Positions 18,312 to 26,930 of a stretch of 64,000 nt of DNA are shown here, one piece after another. Each line of letters opens with the position of its first letter. Within the stretch, counting starts at the first letter, position 1. The notes beneath the pieces were generated by a model. That model was given only the letters and a program-made list of their open reading frames with translations, was not told the DNA's origin and did not search any database. Source of the DNA: Calditrichales bacterium MX18-03. GTDB taxonomy: Bacteria > Bacillota > Clostridia > Lutisporales > Lutisporaceae. The stretch covers positions 124,001 to 188,000 of the forward strand of contig JAJGRE010000004.1 of the NCBI GenBank assembly GCA_021083345.1. Direction: 5' to 3'. Both the position numbers and the translations under genes were made by a program.

Positions 18312-18515
18312 CTAGTCAGGAATGTATTCGAACAACTCCCCTAGCTGACAGTTAAATAATTTGCACAGCTTATTCATTGTGTCATAATCAACCCTTTTTA
18401 CACTCTCGTGATACAAGTTAGAAATTGTATTTCGATTTAAGCCGGTTTTTTCATGTACATCCTGGATTGTAAGTTTGTTGATTCCCATTTGTTTTGATAA
18501 ATTACACTTTATCAT
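18312..18515 (-). CDS. Cro/CI-type HTH regulator
   Basis: The start at 18515 follows AAAAGGGG. The 67-residue protein is a single XRE-family HTH (LTIQDVHEKTGLNRNTIS, then CKLFNCQLGELFEYIPD), the size of a Cro-like protein. It is transcribed away from a small gene at 18680. The gap between them holds a 13-bp inverted repeat over a good promoter. It probably binds there and controls both directions; this is inference from layout. Confidence 0.8.
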   Translation of the reverse strand: MIKCNLSKQMGINKLTIQDVHEKTGLNRNTISNLYHESVKRVDYDTMNKLCKLFNCQLGELFEYIPD

Positions 18516-18595
18516 AGTTACACCCCTTTTAATTATTATGTTAATTAAAATAATATACATGTATTATAAAATAGTCAATATATTATATGATTCAC

Positions 18596-18648
18596 TTGAC
18601 TATTTGATTAACTTGCATTACAATATACTTAACATGTTAATCAAATAG
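18596..18648 (+). promoter_or_regulatory. Sigma-A promoter within a 13-bp inverted-repeat operator
   Basis: TTGACT (18596-18601) and TACAAT (18619-18624) are 17 bp apart and point to the small gene at 18680. CTATTTGATTAAC (18600-18612) and GTTAATCAAATAG (18636-18648) are perfect inverted repeats that bracket the -10 box and likely start site. This is a textbook repression layout for the divergent HTH protein. Confidence 0.75.
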
Positions 18649-18679
18649 CTTGAGAAAACATTTTTAAGGAGGGGTATAA

Positions 18680-18832
18680 ATGAATAGTTCTGAACAAAAT
18701 ACTACATCGAATACAGACAATACAGTGTTTACTGACTTCATAAAATGTATTAATTCAATAGTAGTCGGAGGTCAAGTATATAGCATTAAAGATTTATCAT
18801 CGCAACAAAAAGCAAGTAAGAGTGAGGGATGA
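18680..18832 (+). CDS. Small 50-residue protein of unknown function
   Basis: AAGGAGGGG precedes the ATG by seven bases and a strong promoter lies upstream. The product (MNSSEQNTTSNTDNTVFTDF at its start) is polar, with a short hydrophobic patch IVVGG, and has no recognised domain. The stop codon falls in the loop of a strong terminator, so this is a self-contained transcription unit. It is the only rightward gene in the cargo part of the element. It could be an anti-repressor, antitoxin or inhibitor, but nothing in the sequence decides. Confidence 0.65.
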   Translation: MNSSEQNTTSNTDNTVFTDFIKCINSIVVGGQVYSIKDLSSQQKASKSEG

Positions 18833-18846
18833 CCTCACTCTTTTCT
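18818..18846 (+). terminator. Terminator of the 50-residue gene
   Basis: GAGTGAGG (18820-18827) pairs with CCTCACTC (18833-18840), and TTTTCT follows. The stop codon of the small gene lies in the loop. Confidence 0.85.
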
Positions 18847-18882
18847 ATTCAATCAACTTTAATTCGCTACATACACACTGGA

Positions 18883-19476
18883 TTAGCAATTAACTGATGC
18901 ATCTTTATCAATATTTTGTTCTGCACAACCCATCATTGTATTGTCAGCCTTACACTGTACCTTAACCCATTCACCATACTCTTCCTCTGTACATACTTTT
19001 ACAGCGCATAATGCTATATAGTATTCATTTCCCTTTTTATATATATCGGTAAAACACTCAAAATTGAACTCTTCCTCCTTTAAGGCATCCAAATTTTGGT
19101 CCAAAAAAGACTTGAACGTGTGTTTATAATAATATTCACCTGTAAGTTGAGTGTCTTCAGCAATCTTTCTTATTATTGAATGATAATCTGGATATAAACA
19201 CATGCTCTTCATTTCAATTGTTTCTAAGTCGACTTTAAAAAACTCCTTGGTCTGGCTGATTCTATATTCTTTCAGAGCTTCATGCATTAATTTTTCTGCT
19301 CTTTCCACATCAAGCGCATAAAAACTGAACTCTTCTTTAAATGGCATAGGTATACTTGTTGATCTTGATAATTCTTCTATTCTTCCTTTTACAGATTTAG
19401 TGGTATATCCAACTTTATATATATCAGGCATGCACTCATTACTTAAAACATATACAAATCCTTCCACTAAATTCAC
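18883..19476 (-). CDS. T5orf172/MUG113-type GIY-YIG nuclease domain protein
   Basis: The 197-residue protein starts with GFVYVLSN, then YKVGYTTKSVKGRIEEL and ERAEKLMHEAL. These are the GIY-YIG core with its catalytic Tyr, Arg and Glu as in the T5orf172 and MUG113 families, which occur mainly in phages and mobile elements. The C-terminal 100 residues are not recognised. The gene starts 20 bp after the stop of the DnaJ-RDD gene and is probably co-transcribed with it. A DNA-cutting role against invading or competing DNA is plausible but not shown. Confidence 0.75.
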   Translation of the reverse strand: MNLVEGFVYVLSNECMPDIYKVGYTTKSVKGRIEELSRSTSIPMPFKEEFSFYALDVERAEKLMHEALKEYRISQTKEFFKVDLETIEMKSMCLYPDYHSIIRKIAEDTQLTGEYYYKHTFKSFLDQNLDALKEEEFNFECFTDIYKKGNEYYIALCAVKVCTEEEYGEWVKVQCKADNTMMGCAEQNIDKDASVNC

Positions 19477-19496
19477 CCGCAGTTCAGTTTTGATTA

Positions 19497-20594
19497 TTAT
19501 TGTTTACTAAGCTTATTATTATATTCTTCGATTGACTTATTGTGCAGCACTCTTCTTTTTTCAAATTCCTCAAGCTTCGAGTTATAATCCTCTATCATTT
19601 GCTCATATACATAATAGTTTTCATCATACTTATCCGGGTCACTGTCAAGCCACACTTTCATCTGATCTTCAAATTCTACGAATTTCTGATAATCGGAATC
19701 TATTTCGTTTTGCATATTAGTTAATGCCGCTTCCTCTTTCTCTATCTGCAAATATACTTCGTCCATTTGCTGGGCGAATGCTTGTTGCTGCCTTTTTAAT
19801 TCATCCTGGTGAATATTGAGATATATTAGTCCTGCGAATAAAGCTATGACTATTACTGTTGACAATACAATTTTGGGTGTGCTGTTCTTCTTTGATATAG
19901 TAACCGTACCACAGTCCAAATCCCAGCTTGTAAATATATTTGAAGTTAGTTTACCATATGCTTTTATTGACGTAAACAATGCCACTATTGGGATTCCTAG
20001 CCCTAGCCCCCTATACAGTACTAAAAAGCTTCTTTTCAAAGCTAAACTATAATTCAGTTTATTACCCTCCCTATCTAATACATATAAATTAAACAACCAT
20101 TTACCAGGGGTCGTTCCGAACATAGAAACTATTAACGCTTCGACAAAAAGCCAAATACCATACAGAACTCCTGTCAGAAGATATTCATAAACATATTCAA
20201 CTAATGCACTATATGAAGAAGGATGGATGTAACTCCAACTATATGCTACAATAAAGCAACCTATTAGAATATCAATACTTCTAGCCCAATATCTTAGCCA
20301 TGGGCGGGGCTTAAGCATTTCAGCTGCGTCTTGGCTTATAGCATCGTCATTAATGGGCTGGTCATACTCGGTTGTATGATAAGTATCAAACCCCGCGTCA
20401 TATTGCCTTCTTTTATCAGCATCAATTAGTGTCTCATATGCTACGTTTAAAGCCTTCATTAATTCTTCACATCTTGGCCGCTCTGCCGGAGGGTTAACAT
20501 CAGGGTGATATTTCTTTGCCAATACTCTATATGCCTTTTCGATGACTTCTTTTGATGCATGTGGGCTAACTTCGAGTATGTCATAGTAGGTCAT
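19497..20594 (-). CDS. DnaJ-domain protein with RDD membrane domain and C-terminal coiled coil
   Basis: The 365 residues contain a J domain at about 2-68 (YHPDVNPPAE with the HPD motif). An RDD-type membrane region follows at about 95-230, with RYWARSIDILIGCF and the GTTPGKWLFNLYV signature. Then come a further hydrophobic helix (about 243-260) and a long acidic coiled coil (265-365). J domains stimulate Hsp70 ATPase, and RDD domains are membrane modules of unclear role. The combination suggests a membrane-bound recruiter of DnaK. It sits in the cargo part of the element next to a GIY-YIG nuclease gene. I do not know a characterised protein of this layout. Confidence 0.75.
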   Translation of the reverse strand: MTYYDILEVSPHASKEVIEKAYRVLAKKYHPDVNPPAERPRCEELMKALNVAYETLIDADKRRQYDAGFDTYHTTEYDQPINDDAISQDAAEMLKPRPWLRYWARSIDILIGCFIVAYSWSYIHPSSYSALVEYVYEYLLTGVLYGIWLFVEALIVSMFGTTPGKWLFNLYVLDREGNKLNYSLALKRSFLVLYRGLGLGIPIVALFTSIKAYGKLTSNIFTSWDLDCGTVTISKKNSTPKIVLSTVIVIALFAGLIYLNIHQDELKRQQQAFAQQMDEVYLQIEKEEAALTNMQNEIDSDYQKFVEFEDQMKVWLDSDPDKYDENYYVYEQMIEDYNSKLEEFEKRRVLHNKSIEEYNNKLSKQ

Positions 20595-20660
20595 TATAAT
20601 ATCCCCCTTGTATGTTAATATTTTACTTTAATAGTATCACTATGGGAATTGCTTGTCTAA

Positions 20661-20687
20661 TAAAAAAGGAAGCGGTATTCGCTTCCG
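20661..20687 (-). terminator. Terminator of the Ntn-hydrolase/polyvalent gene
   Basis: GGAAGCG and CGCTTCC form the stem with a five-base loop, and six T follow on the minus strand, about 20 bases past the stop. It ends the long leftward operon before the DnaJ-RDD gene. Confidence 0.85.
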
Positions 20688-20705
20688 TAGGACTGATCTA
20701 TATTT

Positions 20706-23700
20706 TTATCTCAATATTTTGGGTAGCAAAAGGTTTTTCTTTGCTTCCTGGTTAATCTCGGTTAAGATGCCCTGTAATTTCTTAGCCTGTAATTCAGGCT
20801 TCTGATTTCTAAACGCCGGGCTTAAAGCCAATTTATCAAATCTTTTTGCGGTTTCTTCCCCTAGGTACTTTTGTAGTTCCGTCACCTGTTCCGGAGTCAA
20901 ATCAATACGTTTGCCCTGATGCATAATATATGTGCTGGCAGTCCTGGGAAATTGAATCTTCTCACCAGACTTTTCGTATATATCAAGCACCATTTCTGCA
21001 GCAGGAGTGGGATTGTTTTTCGATACATTAGCCGGATTTAGAAGCACGTTCAACAGGTTGTTACTACCACCCGGATATACTTCTTTCTCTTTACCTAGCG
21101 TAGTTATACGTGGTTGGAGTCCCTTGGATGATACCGGTAGTCTTCCTTTAACCATATTAACCGCTTCTTTACCAAAACTAGGATTATATGTACTTCTAGC
21201 AGTGTTATCAGATAGCTGCCTTAACTGGTTTCCTAGTGTTGGCGTAAATGATGCGGGTGTACCTTGAAGGGTATTTGCTATATTCTTTACCGGGTCATAA
21301 CCGCCTGTAAGCTTCTTAACTCCCGTCAATAATGGCTGCTCAACTAAAGTACTTAATCCACTAACAGAAGCGTCCATCAGTGTGGTTAATAAATCAGCTG
21401 TATTACCTCTATTTTGCGCTACATTTGCGCCTACACCTAGCATAATGCTTGTAGGAGCTGCCCAATCCCAGCTTACGAAAGTATCACCGTTCTTTGCTTT
21501 GGCATCTTCCGGATTCCCACTGCCAATAAACCGATTTAGAGCTGTAGTATTTAACCGATATTCACCTTGGCCGATATCACGCTTTAAATTTGCCACGTCC
21601 ATATCTTTATCTGCTGCTCCGGTGATAAGCCCCATTCTATTAAGCTGATACCCTAGCAATATTAGTCCGGTTCCTGTTGTTCCTCTCGATAAAGCATCAA
21701 CAAATTCCTTTTGGTTAAATACCTTGCCCCTTAATGGCTTTGTAGCCTCATTAATTGCCTTTATAGCTGATACCGGAGAATAATCAATCCCTCTTGCCAG
21801 AATGTTCGCCGGTGTTTTACTGTATTTGAGAACCAAATCTCCAAGTCCCCATTCAGAAGAGCCTGTAAAGAAACTGGATAATTTATTCAGTCCATCCTTA
21901 ATGCGCTTAAAGCCTTCACTCAATCCATTACTATCCTGGAAGGTTCTGTACTTGGCAATACGGTCCGCAATCTCTATCATCCCCGGTGTAGGTTCGGTAG
22001 CCCCTGATATTATCATCTGCTGCCTTAAGCTTTCCGCTCTAGCTGCTTCCGAAAATGCCGAATCTGTAGCCTTCAATCCAACGTTCAAGCCAGTTTCAAG
22101 CTTCCCTAAAAGCGTGCCCTTCTTAAATGTATTACCGGTTCCAAGTTCAAATTTTGTTCCCATGCCTTTTGTATCAATACCCTGTAATGCATCCTCAACT
22201 GCTTCTACAAATCCTTTTGAGCCTTCCTCGATCTGTGTTTTTACACTCGGCAGTATGGTTGTCCTCTGACCGGTTATCCTACTAACAGCTGTATCCAGCG
22301 GCGTTCCCAGTACATTACTGATATTTTCAAGCCCTCCGAATATTGCGTTTCCGACTGTGTTTCTAATCATCGTTTTAGGGTTCAAGAGCTGCGCCAAAGT
22401 CTGTATCGTTGAAACCTTTCGCCATATAGTTTTCGGAAGCTGCTCGTCTATATCTCTTAGAACCTTTGCAATTTCAATAGTCTTTTCTCTGCTGTCCGGC
22501 ATGGCATTTACTTTGTTCATTCTTTCCGTAATGTTCTTTGCAAAGTCTTCCGACAGTTTTAGCCTCTTGGTAAGCTTATCCCCATCTTTGAACATCTGAT
22601 CATTGGCTTTATCAAACAATTTCTGAGTGTATTTCAGCATACCTTCCGGTGTAAGCCTTCCCCACATTGATAGAGCTTGTATGGCTTGTCCGCTTTCTGT
22701 GGCCTTCTTACTTATGTCTTCAATAATGTCTATAGCTTCATTATATCGGTTTTCCCCTTGGAGTTTTCTTACGAGTTCCATCCCTAAAGCATTATTCTCT
22801 GCTGTTACCGGACCGTCCTTTACTCTCCTTATAGCTTCGTCATAGTTGCTATTAATAATCTTTCTAACATTCTCTAACGTTCCCTGGTTTGTTATAGGAT
22901 CATAACTATAGTCTGTTTTGCTTAATGATGCTTTCAATTCCGGATTAGCAACCTCGCTGTTAAGTATAGAGCTCGGCAAGCTTCTAGTAGCCTTCCCCTC
23001 GACTGTAGGGAGCTTTATAAGAGGTTTTTCAACCTTCGGTGTTGCAATACTGCCCAATGGCTTAAATTCGTTTATAAGAGGTTTTGGAGCGTCCTTCTTT
23101 GATATTGGTTGTGTTATCTTTGGCAGCTCCTTAACCCCTGCTGCATTTGCCAGGTTTCTTTGTGCTCCTATCCTCTTAAGGTCGATACCCTTTTCAGCAG
23201 TTTCTATGTTTTTAATTATGCTGTTAAGATCAATACCTAACTCTGATTTAATCCTAACCATTTCTTCCTCTCTTAATTGGTTGGTCTTGAAATGGTTCTG
23301 TATAGTTTCAATAGCTGTATTATATTCATTTATCGCATTGTCTAAGGCTGTGTTCTTAACTTTGTATGTACCTGTGCTTTTAATCAGCGTCGGCTTAAGA
23401 GATTTTGCAGTATTATCCATTGTCGCTGCTGCTTCTATGGGGATCTTATCGAATTTTCCAGCTATGACATTATCTACAACCAGCCTACCTACTTTATTTA
23501 ATCCCGTAAGCCCGATATCTGCCAGAATACCTATGCCAAACCTTATATGCTGCGTTAATCCTTTAAACCTTTCCATATGTTTATTTACTGCTGCGATGTA
23601 TTCCTCCGGTGCCCTCAGCACTTCCATCCTGTCTATTATCTTTTCTTGTCTTAAAAGAGTTATGTCATTTTTACTGTCTATCAAATAGATAGATAAAGTA

Positions 23701-24266
23701 CCGCCAGCATAATTACCGGAACAGCGACCGTACACCTCTGTTATAATATCTTCTAAACTGCCATATCTTTCGTCTTCTGCGAGCTCTTCCATATGATTTT
23801 GGATTATCGGAATATCTTTACCCAGTATTAAAAGTGCACCTTCTTCTACAGTTTTTCTTAATTCATATCCTGTTTTATGCGACATGTAATATACTGTAGG
23901 GATTCCTTCCTCTACACAGGCTGCAGCTATGTTTAATTGTGTGAATTCCTCTAAGCGCTTTTGGTCTTCCTCATTTTCCTGTACTCCCAATTCCCTAAAA
24001 TAACCTTCCCATTCAGCTACCAACCCCTTTACTATGTCCTGAAAGGTTTCCATGCTATCCCCTTCGGCTTTTTCAAATTGGTTCAACATTTCATGGTACA
24101 GGGCACAGGTACCAGCACCAAAGAACATTTTACCTTTGACTTGTCTTAACTTATCTATTTCCATGCCTGTATCATAAATTGTTCCATCATGCCCTTTTGT
24201 ACTCATTCTAGAATCTCCAGCCATTATAATACCGTTATTATCGGTTATGATTATACACATACTCAT
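20706..24266 (-). CDS. Proteasome-like Ntn hydrolase fused to a phage large polyvalent protein
   Basis: AAAGGGGG precedes the start. Residues 1-230 resemble a proteasome/HslV-type Ntn hydrolase. GIIMAGDSRMS and EIDKLRQVKGKMFFGAGT supply the Asp and Lys expected at positions 17 and 33 of the fold, and CSGNYAGGTLSIYLID supplies a C-terminal strand. The nucleophile is unclear, because the protein starts MSMC and not with Met-Thr. Residues 300-430 are a lysine/proline-rich linker. From about 450 on, the protein is helical and carries LNPKTMIRNTVGN and related segments typical of large polyvalent proteins of phages and plasmids. Such proteins may enter the host with DNA. It occupies the place where portal and capsid genes would be in a phage, directly after the small terminase operon. 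Confidence 0.7.
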   Translation of the reverse strand: MSMCIIITDNNGIIMAGDSRMSTKGHDGTIYDTGMEIDKLRQVKGKMFFGAGTCALYHEMLNQFEKAEGDSMETFQDIVKGLVAEWEGYFRELGVQENEEDQKRLEEFTQLNIAAACVEEGIPTVYYMSHKTGYELRKTVEEGALLILGKDIPIIQNHMEELAEDERYGSLEDIITEVYGRCSGNYAGGTLSIYLIDSKNDITLLRQEKIIDRMEVLRAPEEYIAAVNKHMERFKGLTQHIRFGIGILADIGLTGLNKVGRLVVDNVIAGKFDKIPIEAAATMDNTAKSLKPTLIKSTGTYKVKNTALDNAINEYNTAIETIQNHFKTNQLREEEMVRIKSELGIDLNSIIKNIETAEKGIDLKRIGAQRNLANAAGVKELPKITQPISKKDAPKPLINEFKPLGSIATPKVEKPLIKLPTVEGKATRSLPSSILNSEVANPELKASLSKTDYSYDPITNQGTLENVRKIINSNYDEAIRRVKDGPVTAENNALGMELVRKLQGENRYNEAIDIIEDISKKATESGQAIQALSMWGRLTPEGMLKYTQKLFDKANDQMFKDGDKLTKRLKLSEDFAKNITERMNKVNAMPDSREKTIEIAKVLRDIDEQLPKTIWRKVSTIQTLAQLLNPKTMIRNTVGNAIFGGLENISNVLGTPLDTAVSRITGQRTTILPSVKTQIEEGSKGFVEAVEDALQGIDTKGMGTKFELGTGNTFKKGTLLGKLETGLNVGLKATDSAFSEAARAESLRQQMIISGATEPTPGMIEIADRIAKYRTFQDSNGLSEGFKRIKDGLNKLSSFFTGSSEWGLGDLVLKYSKTPANILARGIDYSPVSAIKAINEATKPLRGKVFNQKEFVDALSRGTTGTGLILLGYQLNRMGLITGAADKDMDVANLKRDIGQGEYRLNTTALNRFIGSGNPEDAKAKNGDTFVSWDWAAPTSIMLGVGANVAQNRGNTADLLTTLMDASVSGLSTLVEQPLLTGVKKLTGGYDPVKNIANTLQGTPASFTPTLGNQLRQLSDNTARSTYNPSFGKEAVNMVKGRLPVSSKGLQPRITTLGKEKEVYPGGSNNLLNVLLNPANVSKNNPTPAAEMVLDIYEKSGEKIQFPRTASTYIMHQGKRIDLTPEQVTELQKYLGEETAKRFDKLALSPAFRNQKPELQAKKLQGILTEINQEAKKNLLLPKILR

Positions 24267-24269
24267 AGT

Positions 24270-24614
24270 TTAATCCCCCTTTCGCTCATTAGCTTCTATT
24301 TCATTAATTCGCTCCTTAGCCCACTCAAGATTCCCATGGAGTATTTTCAATGAGTAAACAAGTTGCTGATCGTAGGACATGTTTTTAATCTCTGCAAGCA
24401 ATTCTTCATAGCTCAGTTCCTTGATAGTACCATTCTCAATATTCTCTATTTGTTCCCGCCACCAGTTCGGCCTTGCTTGCATGTCATCTAATTGAAACTT
24501 TCGTATCTCTCTCAATCTTAGCTCTTCCGACATATTCTCAATATCTCGCGCATTGTTTGCTCTTAACGCCTCTATTTCCTTCTGTAATTTCGTCAACTCA
24601 GTTCTGATACTCAT
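24270..24614 (-). CDS. Coiled-coil protein between TerS and the polyvalent protein
   Basis: The 114-residue product is charged and helical (TELTKLQKEIEALRANNARD), with no recognised domain. It overlaps the TerS stop by four bases (ATGA) and ends three bases before the polyvalent gene, so all three are one transcriptional unit. By position it could be an adaptor for packaging or for the large protein; this is a guess. Confidence 0.7.
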   Translation of the reverse strand: MSIRTELTKLQKEIEALRANNARDIENMSEELRLREIRKFQLDDMQARPNWWREQIENIENGTIKELSYEELLAEIKNMSYDQQLVYSLKILHGNLEWAKERINEIEANERKGD

Positions 24615-25156
24615 TTTTTCTCGCCTCCTATGCTTTGTTTTAACTCTTCAATTTCTGTCCTTAATTGGTCAATCAGCTTTTGAATTTCAGGGCTTTCAAA
24701 TAAGCCTAGATGTTTTCCTAGCATCTCTATGGCTTTTAGCTTGTCATAAGCTTTTATCGATACAGTTCCCCTAGAGTTTTTTATTTCCTGTATCAGTGAG
24801 GTATCAACCGAATCACTGTCTTTCAGGTCTATTACCTGCTGATAGCCTATAACGGGCTGACCTCCTTCATCATAACCATCTATGGCTTTTACGGTCTTGT
24901 AATTTATGTAGCAACCGATATCGAACTTTATGATCTTCAATAGCTCCTGGACTAACATGTTCTGTGTCACTTCTGCTTGCTCTGCAAGCTTTTGCTGCCG
25001 CTTTCTAATCTCTTCCTGTATGCCGACATTTGCCGACAGTCTAGCAGCTTGGTTATGTGCATCTTTAGGGCTATATCCAGCCCTAATAGCTGCCTGTGTG
25101 GCATTACAATCCTTCAGGTACTCATCTACAAACCGCTGTTGCTTATCCGTAAGCAA
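24611..25156 (-). CDS. terS: Phage terminase small subunit
   Basis: The 181 residues begin LTDKQQRFVDEYLKDCNATQ and AAIRAGYSPKDAHNQAARL, the HTH of the Terminase_2 family. A central oligomerisation region and a coiled coil follow. TerS recognises pac or cos DNA and loads the large terminase. No large terminase is encoded in the element. In SaPI-type satellites a lone TerS redirects packaging by a helper phage's large terminase toward satellite DNA, and the same is inferred here. Confidence 0.88.
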   Translation of the reverse strand: MLTDKQQRFVDEYLKDCNATQAAIRAGYSPKDAHNQAARLSANVGIQEEIRKRQQKLAEQAEVTQNMLVQELLKIIKFDIGCYINYKTVKAIDGYDEGGQPVIGYQQVIDLKDSDSVDTSLIQEIKNSRGTVSIKAYDKLKAIEMLGKHLGLFESPEIQKLIDQLRTEIEELKQSIGGEKK

Positions 25157-25207
25157 TATACATCACCACCTTTCATTTTTCCAACAAAGCCAACATTTTA
25201 ACTTAAC

Positions 25208-26512
25208 CTAATATTTATTCTTATTAATATATTTTGTCAGTTGCCCAACCCACACTAACTCTACGGTGCCGGTCTGCCCGTTTCGATTCTTAGCAGTAAT
25301 GATTTCACCAATATTCTTCTTGTCTGTGTCCGGATTGTAGTATTCATCTCGATAAAGAAATATTACAACGTCTGCATCTTGTTCTATAGCACCTGAATCT
25401 CTTAAATCCGATAAAACGGGACGTTTATTTGTTCTTTGCTCGCATGATCGATTTAACTGAACAAGCAGCACAACTGCAATATTCAATTGTTTTGCCATTG
25501 TTTTTAATGCCTTTGTTATTTCGCTAATCTGCTGCACCCGGTTTTCTGTCTTGCTCTCATGTGCAATGAAGTCAAGGTAGTCAATGAAAATGACATCAAG
25601 ACCTTTAATCTCTTTACACTTATTTTTTATCTGTGTTACTGTCTGCGGCGTTGTATCGTCTATGTATAATCCAGCGTTGTTAATAACATTTGTTATCTTA
25701 GCAATGTTAGTCCAATCGGCTTCCTCTAACTGCCCCGTCTTTAGTTTCATACTATCAATATGTGTTAGCTGTGATATTAAGCGTTGCATCACTAATTCTT
25801 TACTCATTTCCATGCTGAAAATTGCTGCTGTAGTATTATTTTTTATAGTCATACTTTCAGCCACATTCAGCATAAAAGCAGTTTTCCCCATTGAGGGCCT
25901 AGCGGCAACTATTGTCAACTCGCCTTTGGTAACACCAGATAATTTATTATCTAGATCGGTGAATCCTGTAGGTATAGCCCCAACACATCCACCATTATTC
26001 TGGTTATTCTCAATAATCGTCAATGTGGTATCTAGCAATTCTCCTGCTCTGTGGGCTTGTCCTTTTGAATTTCCAGGAACACGAGTTATAACATTTTCTA
26101 TCTCTTGTATCTCCTGAAAATAATCACCTTCATATGCTTTGTTTAAAAGCGCTGTAGTGGCTTTTATTGTGTCCCTTCTGTGTTTGTAGTCTTTTAATAT
26201 TTTTGCGTGATGTATGACGTTTGCAGCTGATGTCGCAGGTGTCGCATCCATTAATTCAGCCAGAAAAACTGGTGTGATAATATCTCTACTATCTTTCATT
26301 GCATCAAGTAATGTTAATATGTCTACCGGCTTTTCATCTTCGTCTAATTGAATGATAACGGTGCAAAGCTCCTTATGAATCTCCTTGTAAAAATCCTCAG
26401 GTTGTAGTAAACTTTTTATTAGTTGAATATTTTCTTTTTTAATTAGCATTGTGCCTAGCAATGCTTTTTCTATTTCCTCATTGTGTGGGGGTATCCTCAA
26501 AACACTAGTCAT
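25208..26512 (-). CDS. DnaB-type replicative helicase
   Basis: The 434 residues have a DnaB N-terminal domain (NEEIEKALLGTML) and a RecA-like core. ARPSMGKT is Walker A (about residue 205), DVIFIDYLD is Walker B, and VQLNRSCEQRTNKRPVLSDL is the DNA-binding and arginine-finger region. It unwinds the fork during element replication. It overlaps the loader gene by eight bases. Together with the initiator-like gene upstream this makes a self-sufficient replication module. Confidence 0.93.
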   Translation of the reverse strand: MTSVLRIPPHNEEIEKALLGTMLIKKENIQLIKSLLQPEDFYKEIHKELCTVIIQLDEDEKPVDILTLLDAMKDSRDIITPVFLAELMDATPATSAANVIHHAKILKDYKHRRDTIKATTALLNKAYEGDYFQEIQEIENVITRVPGNSKGQAHRAGELLDTTLTIIENNQNNGGCVGAIPTGFTDLDNKLSGVTKGELTIVAARPSMGKTAFMLNVAESMTIKNNTTAAIFSMEMSKELVMQRLISQLTHIDSMKLKTGQLEEADWTNIAKITNVINNAGLYIDDTTPQTVTQIKNKCKEIKGLDVIFIDYLDFIAHESKTENRVQQISEITKALKTMAKQLNIAVVLLVQLNRSCEQRTNKRPVLSDLRDSGAIEQDADVVIFLYRDEYYNPDTDKKNIGEIITAKNRNGQTGTVELVWVGQLTKYINKNKY

Positions 26513-26930
26513 AAAGCACCTCCGTGTATGCTTTCATGAATGCTTTCTGTGCTTCACCCTGATCCATCGCCCCCAAATAACTGATTCTAAATTTCTTCGC
26601 AGCCTCTAACACTTTGCCGCTTAAATGTTCATATATGTTGTTGCCGTATGCACCTAATGCCTTATCGATTATTTGCCAGGCTTCGGCCGGCGTTGGGTTA
26701 TCTCTTTTGATCAGTTCAGCTTTCAATTCCGCTATCGTGGGAGCATACTTCGATTTCTTGACATGCATTTTCAAAGCAGTTGCAACACTTTCAAATGACT
26801 CCGCAATAAAACTGTCTGCCCAAATTTCAATAAGTTCTTTTACATCATCATCGCTGATAGGTGAACTATTGAATTGAGGGTAAAGAATTTCAATTCGCTT
26901 TAAAATCTTTGCTGCTTCAGTTGTGTTCAT
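26505..26930 (-). CDS. Phage-type helicase loader/inhibitor (G39P-like)
   Basis: The 141-residue protein is all-helical. It has an N-terminal segment (EAAKILKRIEILYPQF) and a central KSKYAPTIAELKAEL like loaders of the SPP1 G39P family, which hold the hexameric helicase and deliver it to the origin. It lies directly before the helicase gene, with an eight-base overlap, and overlaps the initiator-like gene by four bases (ATGA). Confidence 0.75.
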   Translation of the reverse strand: MNTTEAAKILKRIEILYPQFNSSPISDDDVKELIEIWADSFIAESFESVATALKMHVKKSKYAPTIAELKAELIKRDNPTPAEAWQIIDKALGAYGNNIYEHLSGKVLEAAKKFRISYLGAMDQGEAQKAFMKAYTEVLYD

